Positions 53,799-63,834 of a stretch of DNA of 64,000 bases are shown here, one piece after another. A program made the translations under genes and the position numbers. The stretch lies in assembly GCF_006442975.2 (NCBI RefSeq), contig NZ_CP083954.1, positions 1,426,001-1,490,000 on the forward strand, given 5' to 3'. The notes below the pieces were generated by a model. It was not told where the DNA came from, did not search any database, and worked only from the letters and a program-made list of their open reading frames with translations. Position 1 is the stretch's first letter. Every line of letters begins with the position of its first letter. Source of the DNA: Mesorhizobium sp. B2-1-1 (GTDB taxonomy: Bacteria; Pseudomonadota; Alphaproteobacteria; Rhizobiales; Rhizobiaceae).

Positions 53799-54919
53799 AG
53801 AGCGCCTTGAATACGGCGCAAAACGCCGCCGAAATGCTGGAATCGCCCGGAGATACATCTCCGGCTGGCATCAGCCAGCTCAGCTTTCGCCAGTTGATCG
53901 AAAATACCGCCGACGGGATGCTGGTGGTCGATTTGGACGGAACAGTGCTCTATGCCAATCCTGCGGCAGCCGTAATTTTTGGACAGCCGCTTGACGAACT
54001 CCTCCACGTTCCGCTCGGCCGTCCGGTCGTCTCCGGAGAGATCGCCGAGATCACCGTTCACCGTTCCGGCCGCAAGCCGGCAGAAGTGGAAATGCGTACG
54101 GTCGAGGTTACCTGGGACAGCAGGCCCGCATTGCTTGCCAGCCTGCGCGATGTCTCGGCCCAGCGATCAAGAGAAGAAAACGCACGCCAGTCACAAAAGC
54201 TCGAGGCCATTGGACGCCTCGCAGCTGGCATTGTCCATGACTTCAACAACCTACTCGCCGTTTTCGGGTCTGGCCTTCGGCTTCTGGAGAAACAGATCGC
54301 TAAAGATCCTGCGGATGAGAAAGTCGCTCTGCTGGTCGAGGAGATGTTCAGGCGGATCGAAAATGGAGGAGCGCTAACACAGCAACTGCTTGCCTTTTCG
54401 CGACGCCAATCCCTGGTCCCGGAACAGATTGATCTCAATGAACGTATCAAGGGGCTGACGACGCTGCTGGAACGGACGTTGGGGAGCGGCATCCGGGTAC
54501 AATGCAATCTGGATCCAGCCTTGGACCCTATCCTTATCGATGCCAACCAGCTCGACATCGCCGTTCTTAACCTTGCCGTGAACGCCAGAGATGCAATGAA
54601 AGGCAATGGCACTCTCACGATTGAGACCAGCAATTTTCCAAATGATCTGGAGGATTTGCGTTCAGCGGCGGCTTCATTTGTTCGCGTGACTGTACGCGAT
54701 ACCGGCTGTGGAATGAGCAAGGACACCCTGGCGCGCGTTTTCGAACCATTCTTCACAACAAAATCGGAAGGGCAGGGTACGGGACTCGGGCTAAGCCAAG
54801 TTTACGGCTTCATCAAGCAATCCGGTGGGCATGTCCGAATCGATAGCGAAATCGGTCAGGGAACAAGCCTGCATCTCTACTTGCCGCGCGCTTCTGGAAC
54901 CGAGCGGCAGCAGAACTGA
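53795..54919 (+). CDS. PAS-domain sensor histidine kinase
   Basis: The 374-residue kinase has an N-terminal PAS domain (about 28-125), a dimerisation/phosphoacceptor helix with His148 in AGIVHDFNNLLAVF, and an HATPase domain (NLAVNARDAMKGNG, DTGCGMS, GTGLGLSQVYGFIKQSGG). No membrane helix and no receiver domain are seen, so it is cytoplasmic and its response regulator must be elsewhere. The 4-base overlap with kaiC suggests it reads out or feeds the KaiBC state, in analogy to SasA in cyanobacteria; that is inference. Confidence 0.93.
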   Translation: MKSALNTAQNAAEMLESPGDTSPAGISQLSFRQLIENTADGMLVVDLDGTVLYANPAAAVIFGQPLDELLHVPLGRPVVSGEIAEITVHRSGRKPAEVEMRTVEVTWDSRPALLASLRDVSAQRSREENARQSQKLEAIGRLAAGIVHDFNNLLAVFGSGLRLLEKQIAKDPADEKVALLVEEMFRRIENGGALTQQLLAFSRRQSLVPEQIDLNERIKGLTTLLERTLGSGIRVQCNLDPALDPILIDANQLDIAVLNLAVNARDAMKGNGTLTIETSNFPNDLEDLRSAAASFVRVTVRDTGCGMSKDTLARVFEPFFTTKSEGQGTGLGLSQVYGFIKQSGGHVRIDSEIGQGTSLHLYLPRASGTERQQN

Positions 54920-55315
54920 GCGGCGGCAGACCCATTCCCGGCCAGCAGACTGATTGGCCGATGTCAAATCCGTCAGGCTGAGCGCGGGACGGGAATTTCC
55001 ACGCATCGACCGAGCATTAAACCGACGCCTTTTTCAGCGTTGTCATGTCAGTGTTGTCATGTGCTGTTAGACGCCGTCCGTCGGTGAGGTCGCTGACCGT
55101 CTCGAGACAGGTCCCTGGTACATCAATTCAAGCAGCAAGCCGCTATGCAATCCTTTTCCGGGTCACTTTCATCCGGAAGTGAACGCTACTTTAGCCGGAC
55201 ATGAAGTGCGCCTGCCCGCAACAAAACCGTTGTCCGCTGCGCGCGAACGACACATAGTGCCATTGCGGGAGTGCCCCTTTCGCCAATGACAAGCAATGAG
55301 AACGGGAGACGAAAC
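54920..55315 (+). other. Intergenic region upstream of ugpB
   Basis: This 396-base gene-free stretch contains a partial direct repeat gttgtcatgt (55040-55068 area) with three TGTCA cores. Pho boxes use TGTCA-type repeats, but the spacing here is not the 11 bases of a PhoB box. A GGGAG ribosome-binding site precedes the ugpB ATG. Nothing else is clear. Confidence 0.5.
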
Positions 55316-56620
55316 ATGAAGTTCTTTGGCTTCGCGGCCGGTGTCGCCGTGACCCTGCTTTCCACAACCTCCGCCTTCGCCGTTACGCAGATCAGCTGGT
55401 GGCACGCCATGACCGGCGCCAACGCAGAGGTCGTCGACAAGATTTCCAAGGATTTCAACGCCAGCCAGGGCGACTACCAGATTGTTCCGGTTTTCAAGGG
55501 CACCTATCCCGAAACGCTGAATGCCGGCATCGCCGCCTATCGCGCCGGCCAGTCGCCTGACATCATCCAGGTGTTCGATGTCGGCACCGGCGTGATGATG
55601 GCGGCCCGGGACGCGATCAAGCCAGTGGCCGAGGTGCTGACCGGCGCCGGGATGAACTTTGACAAGAGCCAGTATCTGCCAGGCATCGTCGGTTATTATT
55701 CGACGCCGGACGGCACCATGCTGTCCTTCCCCTACAACTCCTCCTCGCCGATCCTCTACTACAACAAGGACATCTTCCAGAAGGCGGGGCTCGATGTGAA
55801 CAACCCACCCAAGACCTGGAACGAGGTGTGGGAGGATGCCAAAAAGATCAAGGCGAGCGGCGCCGCCGCTTGCGGCTACACCTCGACCTGGCTGACCTGG
55901 ATACACCTGGAAAACTTCGCGGCGTGGAACGATGTGCCGTGGGCCACGCAGCAGAATGGCCTGGCCGGCGGTGATGTCGAACTCAAGATCAACTCGCCGA
56001 TCTTCGTCAAACATTTCCAGGCGCTCGCCGATCTGGCCAAGGACGGCACCTTCAAATATGGCGGGCGCACCTCCGAAGCCAAGCAGATATTCCTCGCCGG
56101 CGAATGCGGCATCTTCACCGAATCCTCGGGCGGCCTAGGCGACATCGTCAAGTCGGGCATGAACTACGGCATTGGCCAGTTGCCCTATGACAGCGACGCC
56201 AAGGGCGCGCCGCAGAACACGACGCCGGGCGGTGCCAGCCTTTGGGTCTTCGGCGGCAAGTCCGACGAGGAGTACAAAGGCGTCGCGGCTTTCTTCGCCT
56301 ATCTGTCCAAGACCGATGTGCAGGAATATCTGCACCAGAAATCGGGATACCTGCCGGTGACGCTCGCCGCCTATGAGGCGACGAAAAAGTCCGGCTTCTA
56401 CGACAAGAATCCCGGTCGCGAGACGCCGATCCTGCAGATGACGGGCAAGGCGCCGACCGACAATTCGAAGGGCGTGCGGTTGCCGAACCTGCCGCAGGTG
56501 CGCGACATCCAGAACGAGGAGTTCGAAAAGATGCTTGCCGGCCAGGAAACCGCCCAGCAGGCGCTCGACAATGCGGTCACGCGTGGCAACGCGGCGATCA
56601 AGGAAGCGCTGGGGAATTAG
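55316..56620 (+). CDS. ugpB: sn-Glycerol-3-phosphate-binding protein UgpB
   Basis: This 434-residue periplasmic solute-binding protein begins with a signal peptide (MKFFGFAAGVAVTLLSTTSAFA). The mature N-terminus VTQISWWHAMTGANAEVVDKI and the segment SWWHAM...YRAGQSPDIIQVFDVGTG match UgpB. It delivers glycerol-3-phosphate or glycerophosphodiesters to UgpAE. ATG 55316 is supported by the signal peptide and ribosome-binding site. It heads ugpBAEC. Confidence 0.94.
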   Translation: MKFFGFAAGVAVTLLSTTSAFAVTQISWWHAMTGANAEVVDKISKDFNASQGDYQIVPVFKGTYPETLNAGIAAYRAGQSPDIIQVFDVGTGVMMAARDAIKPVAEVLTGAGMNFDKSQYLPGIVGYYSTPDGTMLSFPYNSSSPILYYNKDIFQKAGLDVNNPPKTWNEVWEDAKKIKASGAAACGYTSTWLTWIHLENFAAWNDVPWATQQNGLAGGDVELKINSPIFVKHFQALADLAKDGTFKYGGRTSEAKQIFLAGECGIFTESSGGLGDIVKSGMNYGIGQLPYDSDAKGAPQNTTPGGASLWVFGGKSDEEYKGVAAFFAYLSKTDVQEYLHQKSGYLPVTLAAYEATKKSGFYDKNPGRETPILQMTGKAPTDNSKGVRLPNLPQVRDIQNEEFEKMLAGQETAQQALDNAVTRGNAAIKEALGN

Positions 56621-56660
56621 GGCGCGTCGAGCCATCGAGTTATAGTCCTTGCTCTACGAG

Positions 56661-56811
56661 ACCCCCCTCCGCCCTGCCGGGCATCTCCCCCTGGAGGGGG
56701 GAGACTGGCTGTCGCGACCGTTTTCGGCAATTGTCAAAGCTGGAGAATGGCAGCTGCCGCAGGAACTGCCAATCTTCCTCCAAGAGGGGGAGATGCCCGG
56801 CAGGGCAGCGG
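56661..56811. repeat. Palindromic repeat (RIME/MITE-like) between ugpB and ugpA
   Basis: Two 22-base arms, 56671-56692 and 56785-56806, are perfect reverse complements and are joined by about 92 bases with further internal complementarity. The arm core (ctgccgggcatctcccc) is one I associate with dispersed Mesorhizobium repeats. The element falls between ugpB and ugpA, leaving the ugpA ribosome-binding site intact. Confidence 0.8.
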
Positions 56812-56857
56812 TGAGCGCCGTAGAGTGCCGCTCGGCTTTCCACGCCGGAGCGGCGCA

Positions 56858-57742
56858 TTGACCCCGCGCGTCGTCTTTCCCAACAAAGTCTTGCCATACC
56901 TCCTGGTGGCGCCGCAACTTGCCATCACGCTGGTGTTCTTCTACTGGCCGGCCGGGCAGGCGCTCTACCAGTCGATGCTGAGGCAGGACCCGTTCGGGCT
57001 GAGGAGCAGGTTCGTCTGGTTTGCCAATTTCCGCAAGGTGCTTGCCGACCCGGCCTATCTCAACTCGATCAAGGTCACAGTGGTGTTTTCGCTCGCGACC
57101 GTGATCGTTGCCATGGGCGTGGCGCTGCTCCTTGCCGTGATGGCGGAAAAGGTGGTGCGCGGCAAAGGCCTCTACCGCACGCTGATGATCTGGCCCTACG
57201 CGGTGGCGCCGGCGATTGCAGGCATGCTGTGGCTGTTCCTGTTCAATCCATCGATCGGCTCGCTGTCTTATCTGCTGAGACGTTTGGGCGTCGCCTGGGA
57301 TCCGCTGCTCAACGGCACCGACGCCATGATCCTTCTGGTGGCGGCGGCCGCCTGGAAGCAGATCAGCTACAATTTCCTGTTCTTCGTCGCCGGGCTGCAG
57401 GCGGTGCCGAAAACGCTGATCGAGGCGGCGGCGATCGACGGCGCCGGCGAAACCAAGCGCTTCTGGACCATCGTCTTCCCGCTTTTGGCGCCGACGACGT
57501 TTTTCCTTTTGGTCGTCAATACCGTCTATGCGCTGTTCGACACGTTCGGCATCGTCCACGCCGTCACCGGCGGTGGGCCGGGCAAGGCCACCGAGACACT
57601 GGTCTACAAGGTCTACAATGACGGCTTCGTCAATCTGATCCTCGGCGATTCGGCGGCGCAGTCGGTCATCCTGATGGTCATCGTCATCGCGCTCACCGCC
57701 ATCCAGTTCCGCTACGTGGAACGGAAGGTTCATTACGGCTGA
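56858..57742 (+). CDS. ugpA: sn-Glycerol-3-phosphate ABC permease UgpA
   Basis: This 294-residue inner-membrane permease has about six helices and the EAA-type loop [31 protein letters not shown] 56858 is preferred as the start: it has GGAG 7 bases upstream and gives the normal length, with [28 protein letters not shown] at the N-terminus. The ATG at 56747 lies in the repeat. It is followed by ugpE after 8 bases. Confidence 0.93.
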   Translation: MTPRVVFPNKVLPYLLVAPQLAITLVFFYWPAGQALYQSMLRQDPFGLRSRFVWFANFRKVLADPAYLNSIKVTVVFSLATVIVAMGVALLLAVMAEKVVRGKGLYRTLMIWPYAVAPAIAGMLWLFLFNPSIGSLSYLLRRLGVAWDPLLNGTDAMILLVAAAAWKQISYNFLFFVAGLQAVPKTLIEAAAIDGAGETKRFWTIVFPLLAPTTFFLLVVNTVYALFDTFGIVHAVTGGGPGKATETLVYKVYNDGFVNLILGDSAAQSVILMVIVIALTAIQFRYVERKVHYG

Positions 57743-57750
57743 GGAGCGCG

Positions 57751-58599
57751 ATGATCGGTCAATCCCCGTTTCGCATTTTCCTTGCACATGCCGTGCTCAT
57801 CCTCGGCATACTGATCGTGGCCTTTCCGATCTACTACACTTTCGTTGCCTCGACGCAGACGCTGCAAACCATCCTTAGGCCGCCACTGCCTTTCCGGCCG
57901 GGCAGCGAGTTCTGGAACAATTACGGCGAGGCGCTGTTCGGCGGCGTCGGCCGCATCGGCGGGCTCGGCGTCGGCAGGCTGCTCCTCAACTCCACGATCA
58001 TGGCGCTCGGCGTCGCGGTCGGAAAGATATTCATCTCGATCCTGTCGGCCTATGCGATCGTCTTCTTCCGTTTTCCGCTGCGCATGACTTTCTTCTGGCT
58101 GATCTTCATCACCCTGATGCTTCCCGTCGAGGTGCGCATCCTGCCGACCTACAAGGTAATGGTCGACCTCGGTATGATCGACACTTATGCCGGACTGATC
58201 ATCCCGCTGATCGCCTCGGCCACCGCAACGTTGTTGTTCCGCCAGTTCTTCATGACCATCCCGGGCGAGTTGGTCGAGGCGGCGCGCGTCGACGGCGCCG
58301 GTCCATGGCGGTTCTTTTTCGATATCCTGTTGCCATTGTCGCGCACCAATATCGCGGCGCTGTTCGTCATTCTTTTCATCTACGGCTGGACGCAGTATCT
58401 GTGGCCGCTGCTGGTCACCAACAGCAACGATATGAACACCATCGTCATCGCACTGAAGAAGATGGTCTCCTTCGCCGATGCCGACACCCAATGGCATTTG
58501 GTCATGGTCACGGCGATCCTGGCAATCTTGCCGCCAATCCTGGTTGTGGTGCTGATGCAGCGCTGGTTCGTGCGCGGACTGGTCGACACCGAAAAGTGA
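57751..58599 (+). CDS. ugpE: sn-Glycerol-3-phosphate ABC permease UgpE
   Basis: This 282-residue second permease subunit has about six helices and the EAA loop [34 protein letters not shown]. It forms the transmembrane channel with UgpA. It lies 8 bases after ugpA and 7 bases before ugpC, in one transcription unit. Confidence 0.95.
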   Translation: MIGQSPFRIFLAHAVLILGILIVAFPIYYTFVASTQTLQTILRPPLPFRPGSEFWNNYGEALFGGVGRIGGLGVGRLLLNSTIMALGVAVGKIFISILSAYAIVFFRFPLRMTFFWLIFITLMLPVEVRILPTYKVMVDLGMIDTYAGLIIPLIASATATLLFRQFFMTIPGELVEAARVDGAGPWRFFFDILLPLSRTNIAALFVILFIYGWTQYLWPLLVTNSNDMNTIVIALKKMVSFADADTQWHLVMVTAILAILPPILVVVLMQRWFVRGLVDTEK

Positions 58600-58606
58600 G
58601 AAGCCG

Positions 58607-59656
58607 ATGGCGACGGTCGATCTGAGGGACGTGAAGAAAGTATATGCCGGCGGCGTCGAAGCCGTGAAGGGCGTCTCCATTGCCATTCCCGACAAAGAAC
58701 TCTGTGTGCTGGTCGGGCCGTCCGGCTGCGGCAAGTCCACGCTTTTGAGGATGATCGCCGGGCTGGAGACCATTTCTTCCGGCACGGTCGCTATCGACGG
58801 CAAGATCGTCAACACGATCGGCCCGACCGAGCGCGACATCGCCATGGTGTTCCAAAACTATGCGCTCTATCCGCATATGAAAGTCTACGACAACATGGCT
58901 TACGGGCTACGCAATCGCGGTACGCCCAAGGACGAGATCGACAGCAGGGTTCGTTCGACCGCCAAGGTGCTGGAGCTTTCAGCGCTGCTTGACCGGCGCC
59001 CGCGCGAGCTTTCAGGCGGTCAACGCCAGCGCGTCGCCATGGGCCGCGCCATCGTGCGCAATCCGAAAGTCTTCCTGTTCGACGAGCCACTCTCCAATCT
59101 CGATGCCAAGCTGCGCGGCCAGATGCGGGTCGAAATCAAGAACTTGCAGCGCTCGCTCGGTGTCACCTCGGTCTACGTCACCCATGACCAGTTGGAAGCG
59201 ATGACGTTGGCCGACATCCTTGTCGTCATGAATGGCGGATTGGTCGAGCAGGCGGGCGCGCCACTCGACATTTACGAAAAGCCGGCCTCGACGTTCGTCG
59301 CCTCTTTCATCGGCGCACCGCCGATGAATCTTCTGTCCCTTTCGGGTCCGGCGCTGACCGGCAGCAAGACGAGCGACTTTGCGCCTGCGAATGCCGTCAC
59401 GCTTGGCTTCCGCCCCGAGGATGCCGATGTCACTTTCGCGGCCGAGGCACCGTCCGGCGCGCTCGTGCTGCCGACAATGGTGGAGGCGGTCGAGCCGGTG
59501 GGAGCGGACAGCTTTCTTCACTGTGCGGCAGGAGGCGACCGCATCGTCGTGCGTGTGGCCGCGCGCGCAACAGCCAAGCCCGGCGACCAGTTGCGCGTCG
59601 TGGCCAAGGCCGAGAAACTTCACTGGTTCGATCAGGCTGCAAAGAGGGTCGACTGA
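58607..59656 (+). CDS. ugpC: sn-Glycerol-3-phosphate ABC ATPase UgpC
   Basis: This 349-residue MalK-type ATPase has Walker [10 protein letters not shown] (37-45), Q-loop [20 protein letters not shown], signature [15 protein letters not shown] and Walker [18 protein letters not shown]-terminal OB/TOBE regulatory domain follows (about 240-349). It powers UgpAE. It converges with the iron-transport genes across 45 bases. Confidence 0.95.
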   Translation: MATVDLRDVKKVYAGGVEAVKGVSIAIPDKELCVLVGPSGCGKSTLLRMIAGLETISSGTVAIDGKIVNTIGPTERDIAMVFQNYALYPHMKVYDNMAYGLRNRGTPKDEIDSRVRSTAKVLELSALLDRRPRELSGGQRQRVAMGRAIVRNPKVFLFDEPLSNLDAKLRGQMRVEIKNLQRSLGVTSVYVTHDQLEAMTLADILVVMNGGLVEQAGAPLDIYEKPASTFVASFIGAPPMNLLSLSGPALTGSKTSDFAPANAVTLGFRPEDADVTFAAEAPSGALVLPTMVEAVEPVGADSFLHCAAGGDRIVVRVAARATAKPGDQLRVVAKAEKLHWFDQAAKRVD

Positions 59657-59701
59657 CGCCAATCTTGCATGCTGATCAGCGAGCCGCGAACCGTCGGCCG
59701 G

Positions 59702-60784
59702 TCAGGCGAATACATGCGCCTGTCCCGACACGGTGAGCCGGACGATCTCACCGACCGCCGGCGCGTCCATGCCGGACTTGCGCAGGATCAGCGGCGTGCT
59801 GCCGATGGCGGCGGCGTCCGGCGGGTCGGGGCTGTTGAGCAACCGCACCGCGACCGTGCAGGTCGAGCCGGCGAATTCGGATTCCGTTACCTCGCCAAAA
59901 AGCATGTCCGGCGTGCCCGACATGCCCTCGCGCGATGTCCGCTTCAGTCCGATCTGCTCCGGCCGCAACATGATGCGGGCGACATCGCGGCTGTCCGACG
60001 TATCGACGGCGATGCGGCCAAGCGGCGACGTGGCGAAACCGCCCGCTATCTTCGCCGGCAGGATGATGGCGTCGCCAAGGAACTCGGCAATCATCCTGTC
60101 CTTCGGCTTGAGATAAAGTTCGCGCGGCGTGCCGACCTGCGAGAACCGGCCCTCGCGCATCACCGCGACCTGGCTGGCGAAGGACAACGCCTCGGCCTGA
60201 TCGTGCGTCACCAGGATGGTGGTGATGCCGGCGGCTTCGAGCAGTTCCGCCACGGCCTTGCGCATGGAGGCGCGCAGGCCGGTGTCGAGCGCCGAGAACG
60301 GTTCGTCGAGCAGCATCAGCCGCGGCTTCATCGCCATGGCGCGGGCGAGCGCCACGCGTTGCTGCTGACCGCCGGAGAGTTCGTGCGGGCGGCGCTTCAG
60401 GATCGCCTTGTCCAGCCCTACTATATAGGCCAGTTCGACGATGCGTTCGGAGCGTTTGTCCAGCCTGCGGTCCATCCCGAAACCGATATTGTCGCCAATC
60501 GTCAGGTGCGGAAACAGGGCGCCGTCCTGTGCAACCAGGCCGATACCGCGGCGGTGCGCCGGAACGGCGCCGCCGCTGTCGGCCAGCATCTTTCCGTCAA
60601 GCACAATGCTGCCCTGGTCGGGCGCCTCGAAACCGGCGATCAGCCGCAGCAAGGTGGTCTTGCCGCAGCCGGACGGCCCGACGATGGCCGTGCGGCTGCC
60701 GCCGGCGACGTCGAGATCGATGCCGGCAAGCGCCGCGACCGGGCCGTAATGCTTGTGCAAGCCCCTGAGTTCGAGAAAGCTCAT
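59702..60784 (-). CDS. fbpC: Iron(III) ABC transporter ATPase, FbpC-like
   Basis: This 360-residue ATPase has Walker [10 protein letters not shown] (36-44), Q-loop [18 protein letters not shown], signature [15 protein letters not shown] and Walker [21 protein letters not shown]-like C-terminal region follows (about 250-360). These fit FbpC/AfuC-type ferric-iron importers. The frame stays open across fbpB, but ATG 60784, overlapping the permease stop by 4 bases, is the start. Confidence 0.92.
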   Translation of the reverse strand: MSFLELRGLHKHYGPVAALAGIDLDVAGGSRTAIVGPSGCGKTTLLRLIAGFEAPDQGSIVLDGKMLADSGGAVPAHRRGIGLVAQDGALFPHLTIGDNIGFGMDRRLDKRSERIVELAYIVGLDKAILKRRPHELSGGQQQRVALARAMAMKPRLMLLDEPFSALDTGLRASMRKAVAELLEAAGITTILVTHDQAEALSFASQVAVMREGRFSQVGTPRELYLKPKDRMIAEFLGDAIILPAKIAGGFATSPLGRIAVDTSDSRDVARIMLRPEQIGLKRTSREGMSGTPDMLFGEVTESEFAGSTCTVAVRLLNSPDPPDAAAIGSTPLILRKSGMDAPAVGEIVRLTVSGQAHVFA

Positions 60785-62418
60785 CGTCCTGCCATCCGTT
60801 TTGACTGGACATAGAGCAGCCAGGTCAGGGGCAGCGACATCGCCACCATGATGAAGGCGTAAGGTGCTGCCGAAGCGTAGTCGATCTCGCCGCTGTAGGA
60901 CCAGAATGCCATCGCGAGCGTGCGGGTGCCGTTCGGCGCCAGCATCTGGGTCGCGGTCAGCTCGTTCATGATGCCGAGCGCCACCAGCGCCATGCCGGCG
61001 GCGGCACCCGGCGCCGACAGGCGGATCGTCGTCGACCACAATGCATGGAGCGGCGACCGCCCGAGGCTGGACGCGGCGCGCTCGAGCTCGACCGGCGCCT
61101 GCGCGATCGACGCCCGCAGGCTGATCAGGGCGCGGGGCAGGAACATCAAGGCATAGGCAACCAGGATGGTGAACAGGGTCTGATAGAGCGGCAGGGCGAT
61201 GCGCACGGTGATGGTGACCAGCGCCAGTGCGATCACGACCCCGGGCAGCGATCCGACGATGTAGTTGCAGCCCTCCAGCAAGCGCTGCAGAGGCCCCGGC
61301 GCGCGGATCGAGATCCAGGCCATCGGCATGGCGGCGACGGTGGCGAGCAGCGCGCCGGCGAGCGCCAGGAACAACGTCTGGCCGAGCGCCAGGCCGATCT
61401 CGTCGAGCCGCCAGACCTCGGCGCCGCCGGCGGCAAGCCAGCGTCCGATGGTGACGAACGGTACGCCGAGCGCCAGAAGCGTGGTGGCGGCAAGCAGCAG
61501 CAGGCAAGGCACGGTCGCCCGGCCGAGCGGCGCGCGCTGTTGGTGGCGCGCGGCGCCCGAACCGACGCGGGCATAGCGCTCTTCCCCGCGCACCAGCACC
61601 TCCAGCCCGAGCAGCACGAAGCAGCAGCTCACCAGCACGCCGGCCAGCATATTCGCGGCCGGCCCGTTGAAGGTCGATTGGAACTGGTCGACGATCGCCG
61701 TGGTGAAGGTGTCGAAGCGGATGAAGACGTAAAGGCCGTATTCGGCCAACAGGTGCAGGCCGACCAGCAATGCGCCGCCACAGATGGCAAGCCTGAGCTG
61801 CGGCAGCACGACGCGCCAGAACACACGCCAGGGACCAAGGCCGAGTGCGGCCGCGGCGTCTTCGAGCGCCGGATCGAGCCGGCGCAGGGCCGCCGATACC
61901 GGCAGATAAAGGAACGGGAAATACGCTATGACAGAGACAAGCACGCCGGCCCACAAGCCATGCAGCCCGGGCACCATGGTGATCCAGGCATAGCTGTGCA
62001 CGAAGGCGGGAATGGCGAGTGGCGCCACGCATAGCCAGGCCCACAGCCGGGCGCCGGGCAGGTCGCTGCGTTCGGTCAGCCAGGCCAGCGCCACCGACAG
62101 GATGATGGCGATCGGCACGGCGAGCGCGACAAGCAGGACGGTGTTGGCCAGAAGCTCGCCGACACGCGGCCGGAAAACCAGCGCCGAGACGGTTTCCCAA
62201 CCGGTCTGCACGGCGACCCAGACGATGAAGGCAAGCGGCAGCAGGGCCAGCAGCGAAACGAAGATAGCGGCGGCAACGATCCATGACGCAGCGCGCCGGC
62301 GCGCCCTGCGGCGCGTCCTCGGCGGCAGGCCCGGGCTTGCAATGTCGGCCGCGAACTGCATCGGCTCAGACTTCGCGCCCTTGCCGCCCGGCGGCGGCAA
62401 TCGAAAGACCACGATCAT
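60781..62418 (-). CDS. fbpB: Iron(III) ABC permease, FbpB-like (fused two-domain)
   Basis: This 545-residue permease has about twelve helices, two BPD-type domains in tandem as is normal for FbpB/SfuB. EAA-like loops appear around [25 protein letters not shown] and [23 protein letters not shown]. The start at 62418 has a weak ribosome-binding site; MQFAADIAS at 62361 is an alternative. It follows fbpA after an intrinsic terminator, so its level is probably lower than that of the binding protein. Confidence 0.9.
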   Translation of the reverse strand: MIVVFRLPPPGGKGAKSEPMQFAADIASPGLPPRTRRRARRRAASWIVAAAIFVSLLALLPLAFIVWVAVQTGWETVSALVFRPRVGELLANTVLLVALAVPIAIILSVALAWLTERSDLPGARLWAWLCVAPLAIPAFVHSYAWITMVPGLHGLWAGVLVSVIAYFPFLYLPVSAALRRLDPALEDAAAALGLGPWRVFWRVVLPQLRLAICGGALLVGLHLLAEYGLYVFIRFDTFTTAIVDQFQSTFNGPAANMLAGVLVSCCFVLLGLEVLVRGEERYARVGSGAARHQQRAPLGRATVPCLLLLAATTLLALGVPFVTIGRWLAAGGAEVWRLDEIGLALGQTLFLALAGALLATVAAMPMAWISIRAPGPLQRLLEGCNYIVGSLPGVVIALALVTITVRIALPLYQTLFTILVAYALMFLPRALISLRASIAQAPVELERAASSLGRSPLHALWSTTIRLSAPGAAAGMALVALGIMNELTATQMLAPNGTRTLAMAFWSYSGEIDYASAAPYAFIMVAMSLPLTWLLYVQSKRMAGR

Positions 62419-62462
62419 GGTCGGGAATACAGCGTGTCGTCATCGACGAATGCCATCTCGAA

Positions 62463-62497
62463 AAAACAAAACGCTCCCGCGGAATTCCCGCGGGAGC
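62463..62497 (-). terminator. Intrinsic terminator between fbpA and fbpB
   Basis: On the minus strand a perfect 10-bp GC-rich stem (62497-62488 with 62482-62473) is followed by GTTTTGTTTTTT. It sits just after the fbpA stop and ahead of fbpB, so partial read-through would give more binding protein than permease. Confidence 0.9.
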
Positions 62498-62529
62498 ACG
62501 GCCGGTGTCCTTATTAGGACGAACGGCAA

Positions 62530-63537
62530 CTAAAGCAAGCCGGCCGCCGTCATCAGGTCGGTGGCTTTCTTGGAGTTCAGCGTCGCGGCATCGATCTTCG
62601 GCGCCTGCAGGTCGGCCAGCGGCACCAGCTTCGGATTGGACTCTGCGCCCTTGCCGACCGCGTATTCGAAGGACGTTCCGTTCTTCAGCACGTCCTGGCC
62701 GCCCTTGCCGGTCACCCACTTCAGGAAAGCCTGGGCTTCCTTGGGATGCTTGCTCGAAGCCAGCACGCCACCGCCGGAGGTCGAGACGAAGGCGCCCGGA
62801 TCCTGGTTCTTGAAATAATGCAGCGCTACGTTCTTGCTGTTTTCGCCGGTCTTGGCCTGATCGCCGAAGTAGTAGTAGTGATAGATCACGCCGCCTTCGA
62901 TCTCGCCGGCGTTGACCGCCTTCATCACGGTGCTGTTGCCCTTATAGGCGGTGAAATTCTGCTTCATCGCCTTCAGCCAGTCCGCTGTCGCGGCTTCGCC
63001 CTTGAGCTGCAGCAGCGCGCTGACGATAGCCTGGAAATCGGCGCCCGACGGCGAGGCGGCCCAGCGGCCTTTCCAGCTCGGATCGGCAAGGTCGAGCAGC
63101 GACTTGGGCAACTGGTCGGCCTTGAGCTTGGTGGTATTGTAGGCAAAGACGGTGCTGCGGGCGGCAACGCCGACCCATTTGCCGCTCGCTGCCTGATAAT
63201 CCTGCGGAACCTGCGCCAGTGTGTCGGCGTCGACCGGCGCGAACAGGCCGGCATTCTCGACCAGCACCATGGCCGGCGAATTCTCGGTCAGGAACACGTC
63301 GGCGGGCGAGGCGGTGCCCTCCGCAACGATCTGGTTGGAGAAATCGCTGTCGCCGCCATTGCGCAGCGTGACCTTGATGCCGGTTTCCTTGGTGAAGCCG
63401 TCGGCCCATTCCTTGGCGAGGCTCTCGTGCTGGGCATTGTAGACGATGATGCCTGTGTCCTCAGCCATCGCCTGGCCAGCGATCAGGCTGACCGCCACCG
63501 CCGCGGCGCCGGCAAGGGTGGAAAGAGCGTATTTCAT
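62530..63537 (-). CDS. fbpA: Iron(III)-binding periplasmic protein, FbpA-like
   Basis: This 335-residue binding protein has a signal peptide MKYALSTLAGAAAVAVSLIAGQAMA. The mature start EDTGIIVYNAQHESLAKEW fits the ferric-binding family. The tyrosine-rich segment YHYYYFG (219-225) matches the paired tyrosines that coordinate Fe(III) in FbpA. ATG 63537 is preferred over 63576. It is the first gene of the fbpABC unit. Confidence 0.93.
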   Translation of the reverse strand: MKYALSTLAGAAAVAVSLIAGQAMAEDTGIIVYNAQHESLAKEWADGFTKETGIKVTLRNGGDSDFSNQIVAEGTASPADVFLTENSPAMVLVENAGLFAPVDADTLAQVPQDYQAASGKWVGVAARSTVFAYNTTKLKADQLPKSLLDLADPSWKGRWAASPSGADFQAIVSALLQLKGEAATADWLKAMKQNFTAYKGNSTVMKAVNAGEIEGGVIYHYYYFGDQAKTGENSKNVALHYFKNQDPGAFVSTSGGGVLASSKHPKEAQAFLKWVTGKGGQDVLKNGTSFEYAVGKGAESNPKLVPLADLQAPKIDAATLNSKKATDLMTAAGLL

Positions 63538-63573
63538 GGGCGTCGTCCTCGATCTCGTTGAACTGGCACGCAG

Positions 63574-63603
63574 CACCTATCGATACATGACAGGTGTAGT
63601 CAA
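63574..63603 (-). promoter_or_regulatory. Candidate promoter/operator of fbpA
   Basis: On the minus strand TTGACT (63603-63598) could serve as a -35 element. A CACCT-N13-AGGTG inverted repeat (63596-63574) overlaps the expected -10. It may be an operator. No canonical Irr ICE box or RirA IRO box was recognised. Confidence 0.35.
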
Positions 63604-63789
63604 CATTTTTGGCCTGCTTCAATCGGCCGCTGGCGGCATAGGCCCATGCCAGGCGGACAATTCCGCGTGATGGCCGCGCGCGACCGACGGTCCAGGACAC
63701 AGTCGCCGTCGACGAGCCCAAGTTCGCGTTCGCCCGCAATCTTTCGTGACTTGCCGGTAGTTTGCCTTGGACATTATTTCGCCGGCCAC

Positions 63790-63815
63790 GTAACAAATCA
63801 GCGCCGAGGCGCGAA
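63790..63815 (+). promoter_or_regulatory. Candidate SigF-type promoter of the ECF sigma gene
   Basis: GTAACA (63790-63795) is followed after exactly 16 bases by CGAA (63812-63815). This is one mismatch from GTAACC-N16-CGAA, the motif I recall for the Caulobacter SigF regulon. It lies just upstream of the ECF sigma gene start and suggests autoregulation. Confidence 0.5.
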
Positions 63816-63834
63816 GATCGGGGAGTGAACTCTT

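Larger units (their letters stand above)
63538..63834. other. Divergent fbpA / ECF sigma intergenic region
   Basis: The left part holds the candidate fbpA promoter/operator (63574-63603). The right end has the SigF-like promoter (63790-63815). Between them (63604-63789) no gene or structure is clear; opposite-strand ORFs there look spurious. Confidence 0.5.

Noticed and set aside
55040..55068. PhoB box upstream of ugpB
   Set aside because: TGTCA cores are present but the spacing is not the 11 bases of tandem Pho-box half sites, so it was not called as a binding site.
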